A DNA stretch of 64,000 nucleotides. Origin: Streptomyces sp. NBC_00341. Lineage in GTDB: Bacteria > Actinomycetota > Actinomycetes > Streptomycetales > Streptomycetaceae. The position numbers and the translations under genes were made by a program. Of the stretch, positions 12,708 to 19,406 are shown in pieces (the stretch's first letter is position 1; each line of letters begins with the position of its first letter). The notes beneath the pieces are model-generated. The model searched no databases. It saw nothing but the letters and a program-made list of their open reading frames with translations, and was not told the origin of the DNA. Where the stretch lies: contig NZ_CP108002.1 in NCBI RefSeq assembly GCF_041435055.1, positions 1,426,001 to 1,490,000 of the forward strand, read 5' to 3'.

Positions 12708-13634
12708 GTGCCCGTCCCGCCGAATCCCCTCCCCCGCCCCCACCGGCCCGGCACCGAGCTCCGGCGGGTCACGGCCAACGGCATCGAGATCAACGTGGCC
12801 ATCGCGGGCAAGGGGCCGGCCGTCCTGCTGCTGCACGGGTTCCCGCACACCTGGCGGCTGTGGACCCACGTCATGGACGGCCTGGCGGACCGGTTCCGGG
12901 TCATCGCACCGGATCTGCGGGGGTTCGGCGCGAGCACCCGGGCCGTGGACGGCTACGACGCGGGCACGCTCGCCGCTGACGCCGAGGCCCTGCTCCACGC
13001 GCTGGGGGAGAGTTCGGCGGCCGTCGTCTCCATCGACGCGGGCGCGCCGCCGGCCTTTCTGCTCGCCATGCGCCGCCCCGGTCTCGTCCGGCAGCTGGTG
13101 GTCATGGAGTCGCTGCTGGGCACGCTTGCGGGCGCCGAGGAATTCCTCGCCCAGGGGCCGCCGTGGTGGTTCGGCTTCCACCGCGAGCCCGGTCTCGCGG
13201 AATCCGTACTCAGCGGGAACGAGGACCGGTACATCGACTGGTTCCTCGACGAGGGCACGCTCGGGCAGGGCGTGGAGCCCGCCCTGCGTGCGGCCTTCCT
13301 CGACGCCTTCAGCGGGAGCGAGGCCCTGCGGTGCGCCTTCTCGTACTACCGCGCGCTGCCGTCGAGCGCCGGGCAGATCCTGGACGCCACCCGCGGGGGC
13401 CGGCTGACCGTGCCCACCCTGGCCATCGGCGCCCGGCCCGTCGGCAGGGCGCTCGAACAACAGCTGCGACCGGTGACCGACCACCTCGTCGGCCGGCTCG
13501 TCGAGGACTGCGGGCACATCATCCCGCTGCACCGGCCGGACGAGCTGCTGCGCCTTCTGGATCCGTTCCTCATGTCAGCCGGAGCATCGGCCGGTGCGTC
13601 GGCCGGGGTACCCCTGGACACGACACGTCGCTGA
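12708..13634 (+). CDS. Alpha/beta-hydrolase (haloalkane/epoxide hydrolase-like)
   Basis: 308 residues from GTG. 'AVLLLHGFPHTWRLWTHVMDGLADRFRVIAPDLRGFG' is the oxyanion-hole HGFP region of epoxide hydrolases and haloalkane dehalogenases. The nucleophile elbow reads 'VVSIDAGAPPAF', which places an Asp as nucleophile, as in those families. The catalytic His is probably in 'EDCGHIIPLHRPDEL'. The C-terminal repeat 'SAGASAGASAGV' is low complexity. It is divergent from the HxlR regulator, which may control it. The substrate cannot be predicted. Confidence 0.78.
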   Translation: MPVPPNPLPRPHRPGTELRRVTANGIEINVAIAGKGPAVLLLHGFPHTWRLWTHVMDGLADRFRVIAPDLRGFGASTRAVDGYDAGTLAADAEALLHALGESSAAVVSIDAGAPPAFLLAMRRPGLVRQLVVMESLLGTLAGAEEFLAQGPPWWFGFHREPGLAESVLSGNEDRYIDWFLDEGTLGQGVEPALRAAFLDAFSGSEALRCAFSYYRALPSSAGQILDATRGGRLTVPTLAIGARPVGRALEQQLRPVTDHLVGRLVEDCGHIIPLHRPDELLRLLDPFLMSAGASAGASAGVPLDTTRR

Positions 13635-13680
13635 GCTGTGACCCGTACCCGTGGGGTCCCGCCGCGTACCCTCGTTTCCC

Positions 13681-14637
13681 ATGCCAGCCCCCCGCCTGCA
13701 CCACGTCGCGGTGCTCGTCCTCGACGGCGCGAAGCCGCTCGACGTCGGCATTCCCGCCCAGGTGTTCACGACCCGCGCGAGCATGCCGTACGAGGTGCGG
13801 GTGTGCGGTGCGGCGCCCGGTCTCGTGGCCGGCGGCGACGGCCTCTCGTACTACGTCACCCACGGGCTCGACGCGCTCGGCTGGGCCGACATCGTCTTCG
13901 TGCCCGGCTACCGGCTCCCCGACCGTGACGACCCGCCGCGGCCGGTCATCGACGCGCTGATCGCCGCCCACGACCGGGGCGCGCGCCTCGCCGCCATCTC
14001 CACCGGGGCGTTCGCGCTCGCCGCCACCGGCCTCCTCGACGGCCGGCGCGCCACGACGCACTGGCACTACACGCGGGCGCTCGCCGCGAAGTACCCGCTC
14101 GTCCGGGTCGACGAGAACGTCCTGTTCGTCGACGAGGGCGGGGTGCTGACCTCTGCGGGCGCCGCCTCCGGCATCGACCTGTGCCTGCACGTGCTGCGCG
14201 GCGACCTCGGGGTGGCCGCGTCCAACCACGCGGCCCGGCGCCTGGTCGCGGCGCCCTACCGCAGCGGCGGACAGGCCCAGTACGTGCCGCGCAGCGTGCC
14301 CGAGCCGCTCGGGGAACGGTTCGCCGCCACCCGTGAGTGGGCGCTGCACCGGCTGGGCGAACCCCTCACCCTGGACGCGCTGGCCCGGCACGCGGCGGTG
14401 TCGCCCCGGACGTTCTCGCGGCGGTTCACCGAGGACACCGGGTACACCCCGATGCAGTGGGTCATGCGTGCCCGGATCGATGTGGCCCGCGAGCTGCTGG
14501 AGCGTTCGGAGCGGGGCGTCGAGCAGATCGCGGCCGATGTCGGGCTCGGCACCGGCGCGAATCTGCGGCTGCACTTCCAGCGCATCCTCGGCACCACTCC
14601 GAGCGAGTACCGGCGCACCTTCGCACCGGGCGAATAG
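13681..14637 (+). CDS. GlxA-family AraC-type regulator (DJ-1/PfpI + AraC HTH)
   Basis: 318 residues. Residues about 5-170 form a DJ-1/PfpI-like domain ('VLVLDGAKPLDVGIPAQVF', 'IVFVPGYRLPD', 'AISTGAFALAATGLLDGRRATTHW'). The nucleophile position has Thr/Gly in place of the usual Cys (ISTGAF), as in many regulatory members. The C-terminus has two AraC HTH motifs ('TLDALARHAAVSPRTFSRRF' and 'EQIAADVGLGTGANLRLHFQRI'). Such proteins are transcription activators. A weaker in-frame start at 13651 would run into the upstream gene's downstream region. The regulated gene is not evident; GAPDH follows about 100 bp later. Confidence 0.88.
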   Translation: MPAPRLHHVAVLVLDGAKPLDVGIPAQVFTTRASMPYEVRVCGAAPGLVAGGDGLSYYVTHGLDALGWADIVFVPGYRLPDRDDPPRPVIDALIAAHDRGARLAAISTGAFALAATGLLDGRRATTHWHYTRALAAKYPLVRVDENVLFVDEGGVLTSAGAASGIDLCLHVLRGDLGVAASNHAARRLVAAPYRSGGQAQYVPRSVPEPLGERFAATREWALHRLGEPLTLDALARHAAVSPRTFSRRFTEDTGYTPMQWVMRARIDVARELLERSERGVEQIAADVGLGTGANLRLHFQRILGTTPSEYRRTFAPGE

Positions 14638-14741
14638 CCCGCGCGGGGTCTGGCGGGATCCTTACGGACCATGGCGATCACGCCGCTGTCAGAGGGTTCC
14701 GGCGAGCGCGATGCTGGAAGCGAGGAGAAAGGGACTCTCAC

Positions 14742-15740
14742 ATGACTCGCATCGCCATCAACGGATTCGGCCGCATCGGACGCAACGTGCTGCGCGCGCT
14801 GCTGGAACGCGAAAGCGACCTCGAAATCGTCGCCGTCAACGACCTCGCGGAGCCCGCCGCGCTGGCACGGCTGCTCAGGTTCGACAGCACCGCTGGCCGG
14901 CTCGGACGTCCGGTGAGCGTGGACGGGGACACCCTCGTCGTGGACGGCCGCCGCATCAAGGTGCTCGCCGAGCGCGAACCGGGACAGCTGCCGTGGACCG
15001 AGCTCGGCGTCGACATCGCGCTGGAGGCGACGGGCCGCTTCACCTCCGCCAAGGCCGCCCGCGCGCATCTCGACGCGGGTGCGAAGAGGGTGCTCGTCGC
15101 CGCGCCGTCGGACGGCGCGGACGTCACGCTCGCCTACGGCGTCAACACCGACGCGTACGACCCGGCCCTGCACACCGTCGTCTCGAACGCGTCGTGCACC
15201 ACCAACGCCCTCGCGCCGCTGGCTGCCGTGCTCGACGAGCTCGCCGGCATCGAGCACGCCTTCATGACGACGGTGCACGCCTACACGCAGGAGCAGAACC
15301 TCCAGGACGGCCCGCACCGCGACGCCCGTCGCGCCCGCGCCGCCGGGATCAACATCGTGCCGACGACGACGGGCGCCGCCAAGGCGATCGGCCTGGTGCT
15401 GCCCAACCTGGACGGCAAGCTGTCGGGCGACTCCATCCGCGTACCGGTTCCGGTGGGCTCGATCGTCGAGCTGAACACCACCGTGGCCCGCGATGTGACG
15501 CGCGACGAGGTGCTGGAGGCGTACCGGGCCGCCGCGCAGGGACCGCTGGCAGGGGTGCTCGAATACTCGGAGGACGCGCTGGTGTCGTCCGACATCACGG
15601 GCAACCCGGCCTCGTCGATCTTCGACTCGGCCCTCACCCGGGTCGAAGGCCGCCACATCAAGGTGTCCGCCTGGTACGACAACGAGTGGGGCTTCTCGAA
15701 CCGCGTGATCGACACGCTGACGCTGCTCGCCACTCGCTGA
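14742..15740 (+). CDS. gap: Glyceraldehyde-3-phosphate dehydrogenase, type I
   Basis: 332 residues. 'RIAINGFGRIGRNVLRALLE' binds NAD, 'VSNASCTTNALAPLA' holds the catalytic Cys near residue 152, and 'WYDNEWGFSNRVIDTL' is the C-terminal family signature. It oxidises glyceraldehyde-3-phosphate to 1,3-bisphosphoglycerate in glycolysis. The ATG is preceded by GAGGAGAAAGG. The gene stands alone, not next to pgk/tpi, so it may be a secondary GAPDH. It is followed by a hairpin terminator at 15763-15784. Confidence 0.93.
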   Translation: MTRIAINGFGRIGRNVLRALLERESDLEIVAVNDLAEPAALARLLRFDSTAGRLGRPVSVDGDTLVVDGRRIKVLAEREPGQLPWTELGVDIALEATGRFTSAKAARAHLDAGAKRVLVAAPSDGADVTLAYGVNTDAYDPALHTVVSNASCTTNALAPLAAVLDELAGIEHAFMTTVHAYTQEQNLQDGPHRDARRARAAGINIVPTTTGAAKAIGLVLPNLDGKLSGDSIRVPVPVGSIVELNTTVARDVTRDEVLEAYRAAAQGPLAGVLEYSEDALVSSDITGNPASSIFDSALTRVEGRHIKVSAWYDNEWGFSNRVIDTLTLLATR

Positions 15741-15762
15741 GCCGGGGCGGGGAACGGGGGGC

Positions 15763-15784
15763 GGGGGCGGTTTCGGCCGCCCCC
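15763..15784 (+). terminator. Hairpin terminator after gap
   Basis: GGGGGCGG (15763-15770) pairs with CCGCCCCC (15777-15784) across a 6-base TTTCGG loop. It lies 22 bp after the gap stop and before the convergent DUF5997 gene, so it may stop transcripts from both sides. There is no U-run, as is usual in Streptomyces. Confidence 0.6.
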
Positions 15785-15834
15785 GTCAGCGCCTCGTGAC
15801 GGCGCGCGTCGTCAGGACGTGACGGCGCCCGGTG

Positions 15835-16236
15835 TCAGGAGCGGCCCTGCTCCTTGCCGCTGCGCTCGGCGTTCCGCTCCTTGATGCGCACCGTCTCCTT
15901 GCGGACGTCGGCCTGGGTGGCGCGCTCCTTGCGCAGCCACTCGGGGTCGTCCTGCTTCAGGGCTTCGATCTGCTCCGTGGTGAGCGCGTCCGTGACGCCA
16001 CCGCGCGCGAGACCGGAGATGGAGACGCCGAGCTTGGCGGCGACCACCGGCCGGGGGTGCGGGCCATTGCGTCGCAGTTCCTGCAGCCACTCGGGCGGAT
16101 CGGACTGGAGGGCCGCCAGCTCGGCGCGCGAGACGACACCCTCCTGGAACTCGGCGGGTGTGGCTTCGAGGTACACACCCAGTTTCTTCGCCGCGGTCGC
16201 GGGCTTCATTGTCTGGGTGGTCTGGTGCGACGTCAT
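15835..16236 (-). CDS. DUF5997 family protein
   Basis: 133 residues starting MTSHQTTQTMKPATAAKKLG. It matches the small actinobacterial DUF5997 family: two similar segments, 'AAKKLGVYLEATPAEFQEGVVSRAELAALQSDPPEWLQEL' and 'VAAKLGVSISGLARGGVTDALTTEQIEALKQDDPEWLRKE'. Both have an HTH-like 'AAKLGV' start and an 'LQ/KxDPPEWL' end, so the protein looks like an internal duplication of a roughly 50-residue unit. The C-terminus is strongly charged. Function unknown. The start at 16236 agrees with the family; the longer frame to 16359 overlaps the divergent gene. Confidence 0.75.
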   Translation of the reverse strand: MTSHQTTQTMKPATAAKKLGVYLEATPAEFQEGVVSRAELAALQSDPPEWLQELRRNGPHPRPVVAAKLGVSISGLARGGVTDALTTEQIEALKQDDPEWLRKERATQADVRKETVRIKERNAERSGKEQGRS

Positions 16237-16294
16237 GGGGTCAAGAGTATCGAGCGTGTGCGCCACCGCTGACCACGACCGGTAACCTGGCGGG

Positions 16295-17098
16295 GTGACA
16301 GGCTCGGAAGCAACCCCTTCGTTCCGGCTCGCGTACGTCCCCGGGGTGACCCCCACCAAGTGGGTGCGGATCTGGAACGAGCGCCTGCCCGACGTCCCCC
16401 TCTCCCTCGTCGCGGTGCCCGCCGCGGAGGCCTCTGGCCTGCTGCTCGACGGCGGCGCCGACGCGGGTTTCGTACGGCTGCCGGTGGACCGGGCGGACCT
16501 CAGCGCGATCCCCCTCTACACCGAGGCGACCGTGGTCGTGATCTCCAAGGACCACGTGGTGGCGGCGGTGGACGAGATCTCCGTCGAGGATCTGGCCGAC
16601 GAGATCGTGCTGCACCCGCTGGACGACGTCCTCGGCTGGGAGCAGTTGCCCGGACGGCCCGCGATCGAGCGTCCCGCCACGACGGCGGACGCGATCGAGC
16701 TGGTGGCGGCCGGGGTGGGCGTTCTCGCCGTCCCGCAGTCGCTCGCCCGCCTGCACCACCGCAAGGACCTGACGTACCGGCCGCTCTCCGGCGCCCCCGA
16801 GTCGCGCATCGCGCTGTCGTGGCCGGAGGACCGGACCACCGATCTGGTGGAGGACTTCATCGGGATCGTCCGGGGCCGGACGGTGAACAGCACCAGGGGC
16901 CGCGGTACGCCGCCCGCGGAGAAGCCGAAGCGCAAGGCCCCGGAGACCGGTGGCGCCCGGCGCAAGCCCGCGGCCGGTGCGGGAGCGGGGAAGGGCGCCC
17001 GGGGCGGTTCCGGTGGCGCGAAGGGGGCCAGGGGCGGCACCCGGGGCGCGAAGGGCGCTGCGGGCGCCAAGCGCGGAAAGCCCCGCAAGCGGCCGTAA
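16295..17098 (+). CDS. LysR-type substrate-binding domain protein with basic tail
   Basis: 267 residues from GTG. Residues about 8-195 match a LysR-type effector-binding domain ('FRLAYVPGVTPTKWVRIW', 'GGADAGFVRLPVD', 'VVVISKDHVVAAVDEISVEDLADE', 'AGVGVLAVPQSLARLHH'), but there is no N-terminal winged HTH. Instead the last 70 residues are a Lys/Arg/Gly/Ala tail ('KGARGGSGGAKGARGG') like a histone H1 or nucleoid-protein tail. It is divergent from DUF5997 with 58 bp between starts, a pairing I recall as conserved in Streptomyces. The missing HTH and added tail suggest a different way of acting, perhaps through nucleic-acid binding by the tail (inference). Confidence 0.78.
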   Translation: MTGSEATPSFRLAYVPGVTPTKWVRIWNERLPDVPLSLVAVPAAEASGLLLDGGADAGFVRLPVDRADLSAIPLYTEATVVVISKDHVVAAVDEISVEDLADEIVLHPLDDVLGWEQLPGRPAIERPATTADAIELVAAGVGVLAVPQSLARLHHRKDLTYRPLSGAPESRIALSWPEDRTTDLVEDFIGIVRGRTVNSTRGRGTPPAEKPKRKAPETGGARRKPAAGAGAGKGARGGSGGAKGARGGTRGAKGAAGAKRGKPRKRP

Positions 17099-17137
17099 CG
17101 CCCCGGTTGTCAGACCCGGCTGGCACGATCGGTGATC

Positions 17138-17650
17138 ATGACGCACACCGAACGCGCGATGCCGCCCCTGAACGCCGACGAGCGCACCAATCTGGAGAGC
17201 TGGCTCGACTTCTACCGGGCCACCGTGGCAATGAAATGCGAGGGCCTGGCCGACGAGCAGGTCCGGGAGACCTCCGTCGCGCCGTCGTCGCTGACGCTGC
17301 TGGGGCTGGTCCAGCACCTGACCGAGGTCGAGCGGAACTGGTTCCGCCGGGTGCTCGCCGCGGAGGACGCCCCGCCCACGCACACCGCACCGGCCGGTTC
17401 CGGTGGGCACGACGGCGGTTTCGAGGTCTCCGCCGACGCCTCCTTCGCACAGTCCCTCGCGGCGTGGCGGGACGAGGTCGCCCTGTCCCGTGCCAACTGT
17501 GCGGCGCGGGCGCTGGAGGGCACCGTTCCCTTCATGGGCGGCGAGGTGAGCCTGCGGTGGATCTACACCCACATGATCGGCGAGTACGCCCGCCACAGCG
17601 GCCACGCCGACCTGCTGCGCGAGCGGATCGACGGCAGTACCGGGGTGTGA
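17138..17650 (+). CDS. DinB-family (DUF664) protein
   Basis: 170 residues starting at the ATG at 17138 (a GTG two codons upstream is possible). A four-helix DinB/YfiT-like fold is suggested by 'NLESWLDFYRATVAMKCEGL', 'LTLLGLVQHLTEVERNWFRRVL' with a metal-type His, and 'RWIYTHMIGEYARHSGHADLLRE' with the second and third His. In this superfamily three His bind a divalent metal and members act as thiol-dependent S-transferases, for example with mycothiol. The substrate is unknown. Confidence 0.8.
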   Translation: MTHTERAMPPLNADERTNLESWLDFYRATVAMKCEGLADEQVRETSVAPSSLTLLGLVQHLTEVERNWFRRVLAAEDAPPTHTAPAGSGGHDGGFEVSADASFAQSLAAWRDEVALSRANCAARALEGTVPFMGGEVSLRWIYTHMIGEYARHSGHADLLRERIDGSTGV

Positions 17651-17791
17651 CGGCGAGGCACGGCGGCGGGTCCGGGGCCGCCGCCGCGTGGGCCGTACGC
17701 GTGGACCACATGCACCCGGCCCGTCACCCGTGAGCGGTCCTTGACCGCGCCCGCCCGTCGGGGCCGCGCGGCCGGATGTCAGGATGGTTCC

Positions 17792-18289
17792 ATGACGAGC
17801 AAGGTTTACTTCGACATCACCATTGACGACCAGCCCGCCGGGCGGATCGTCTTCAACCTGTACGACGAGGTCGTTCCCAAGACCGCGGAGAACTTCCGCC
17901 AGCTGGCGACCGGCGAGCACGGCTTCGGCTACAAGGGTTCGTCCTTCCACCGGGTCATCCCGGAGTTCATGCTCCAGGGCGGCGACTTCACCCGGGGCGA
18001 CGGCACCGGCGGCAAGAGCATCTACGGCCCGAAGTTCGCGGACGAGAACTTCAAGCTGGCGCACACCAAGCCCGGTCTGCTCTCCATGGCGAACAGCGGC
18101 CCGAACTCGAACGGTTCGCAGTTCTTCATCACGACCATCGTGACCTCGTGGCTGGACGGCAAGCACGTGGTGTTCGGCGAGGTCGCCGACCAGCAGAGCA
18201 TGGACCTGGTCACCAAGATCGAGGGGCTCGGCTCGCAGAGCGGCCGGACCAAGTCGAAGGTCACCATCGCGGACTCCGGGGTTCTCTGA
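17792..18289 (+). CDS. Cyclophilin-type peptidyl-prolyl isomerase
   Basis: 165 residues, full cyclophilin domain: '[23 protein letters not shown]' (catalytic Arg, Phe, Gln), '[19 protein letters not shown]' and '[12 protein letters not shown]'. It catalyses cis-trans isomerisation of X-Pro bonds. There is no signal peptide, so it is cytoplasmic. The ATG at 17792 gives the standard length; in-frame upstream sequence to 17741 is not family-like. A perfect 13-bp-stem terminator follows at 18321-18353. Confidence 0.93.
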   Translation: MTSKVYFDITIDDQPAGRIVFNLYDEVVPKTAENFRQLATGEHGFGYKGSSFHRVIPEFMLQGGDFTRGDGTGGKSIYGPKFADENFKLAHTKPGLLSMANSGPNSNGSQFFITTIVTSWLDGKHVVFGEVADQQSMDLVTKIEGLGSQSGRTKSKVTIADSGVL

Positions 18290-18320
18290 TCCCGACCCGC
18301 TGGCTGAACAGCTGACCGGA

Positions 18321-18353
18321 CGCGCCGGCCGACGAACACCGTCGGCCGGCGCG
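18321..18353 (+). terminator. Terminator after cyclophilin gene
   Basis: CGCGCCGGCCGAC (18321-18333) and GTCGGCCGGCGCG (18341-18353) form a perfect 13-bp stem with a 7-base loop, followed by TTCGTCG. It separates the isomerase gene from the operator region of the next gene. Confidence 0.75.
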
Positions 18354-18384
18354 TTCGTCGTATCCGGGACCCACCGCACCCCAC

Positions 18385-18432
18385 TGTCAACGGAAGGTTG
18401 ACACCTCCCCCACTGTCAACCTAAGGTTGACA
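18385..18432. promoter_or_regulatory. Two palindromic operators TGTCAAC-N5-GTTGACA
   Basis: TGTCAAC(GGAAG)GTTGACA at 18385-18403 and TGTCAAC(CTAAG)GTTGACA at 18414-18432 are perfect 7-bp inverted repeats, 29 bp centre to centre. The second ends one base before the start codon of the Clp-N/HTH gene at 18434, so a bound protein would block transcription or translation start. The presence of TTGACA in each arm suggests overlap with a -35 element. Autoregulation by the HTH in the downstream gene is the simplest reading. Confidence 0.7.
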
Positions 18433-18433
18433 C

Positions 18434-19177
18434 ATGACGAAACCAGTCGGCCCCACGCATCCGGTCCGCCTCGACGACCTCATCGAAGCCATCAAGAAGG
18501 TCCACCCCGACGCCCTGGACCAGCTCCAGGACGCCGTCATCGCCGCCGACCACCTCGGCGACGTCGCAGACCACCTGATCGGCCACTTCGTGGACCAGGC
18601 CCGGCGCTCCGGCGCCTCCTGGACGGAGATCGGCAAGAGCATGGGGGTCACCCGGCAGGCGGCGCAGAAGCGGTTCGTCGCCAAGAATCCCGGCGAGCCG
18701 AGCGAACTCGACCCGAGCCAGGGCTTCGGCCGCTTCACCCCGCGCGCCAAGAACGTCGTGATGGCCTCCCAGAACGAGGCGCGCGCCGCGGGCAACAGCG
18801 AGATCGGCACGGAGCACCTCGTACTCGGGCTGCTCAGCGAGCCGGAAGCGCTCGCGGCGGCGTTCATCAAGGCGCAGGTGGTGACCCTGGACACCGTCCG
18901 CCAGGCCGCCACGGCCGCGCTCCCGGCGGCCTCGGAAGAGGAGCTGCCCGAACTCCTCCCCTACAACGCCGACGCCCGCAAGGCGCTCGAACTCACCTTC
19001 CGCGAGGCGCTGCGACTGGGGCACAACTACATCGGGACCGAGCACATCCTGCTCGCCCTGCTGGAGTACGAGGACGGCGCCGGGCTGCTGACCGGCCTCG
19101 GTATCGACAAGGCGACCACGGAGGCGGCCGTCGTCGAGGCGCTCACACTCATCGTCGCCGCACAGGAAAAGGACTGA
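18434..19177 (+). CDS. HTH protein with Clp N-terminal repeats
   Basis: 247 residues. The N-terminal part (residues about 40-85) contains an HTH, 'ARRSGASWTEIGKSMGVTRQAAQKRFVAK'. The C-terminal part carries two Clp-N repeats: 'FTPRAKNVVMASQNEARAAGNSEIGTEHLVLGLLSEPEA' (about 100-140) and 'NADARKALELTFREALRLGHNYIGTEHILLALLEYED' (about 178-215). Clp-N repeats are the adaptor/substrate-binding module of ClpA/ClpC; there is no AAA+ ATPase here. The protein may therefore sense protein damage and act as a transcription factor, with the twin palindromes at its own start as target. That link is an inference. No obvious ribosome binding site precedes the ATG, since the operator occupies that position. 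Confidence 0.82.
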   Translation: MTKPVGPTHPVRLDDLIEAIKKVHPDALDQLQDAVIAADHLGDVADHLIGHFVDQARRSGASWTEIGKSMGVTRQAAQKRFVAKNPGEPSELDPSQGFGRFTPRAKNVVMASQNEARAAGNSEIGTEHLVLGLLSEPEALAAAFIKAQVVTLDTVRQAATAALPAASEEELPELLPYNADARKALELTFREALRLGHNYIGTEHILLALLEYEDGAGLLTGLGIDKATTEAAVVEALTLIVAAQEKD

Positions 19178-19320
19178 CCTGCGGGGTCCGGCCGGCCACG
19201 GCTGACCGGCCGGACCGGGCGGCGCGTACCGGGCGGCGCGTACCGGCCGTGCGGCGGAACGGGCAGCTCCGCCGCACGTGTCGCGGCCCCGGCTCCCGCG
19301 GCTCCCTCTACGTTCTCGAA

Positions 19321-19367
19321 TTGGACACAGGGGACGCGGCGCCGTTGGACACGGGGGACGCGGCGCG
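19321..19367. repeat. Pair of 23-bp direct repeats upstream of the MMPL gene
   Basis: TTGGACACAGGGGACGCGGC begins at 19321 and TTGGACACGGGGGACGCGGC begins at 19345; both 23-bp units match at all but two positions. They start 24 bp apart and sit about 40-85 bp before the MMPL start. Just before them, GGGCGGCGCGTACC also occurs twice (near 19217-19244). They could be a regulator site or only a local duplication. Confidence 0.4.
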
Positions 19368-19406
19368 CCCCGGCTGAACGGCCCGTCCCTTCCTCCGGGA
19401 GAACGC

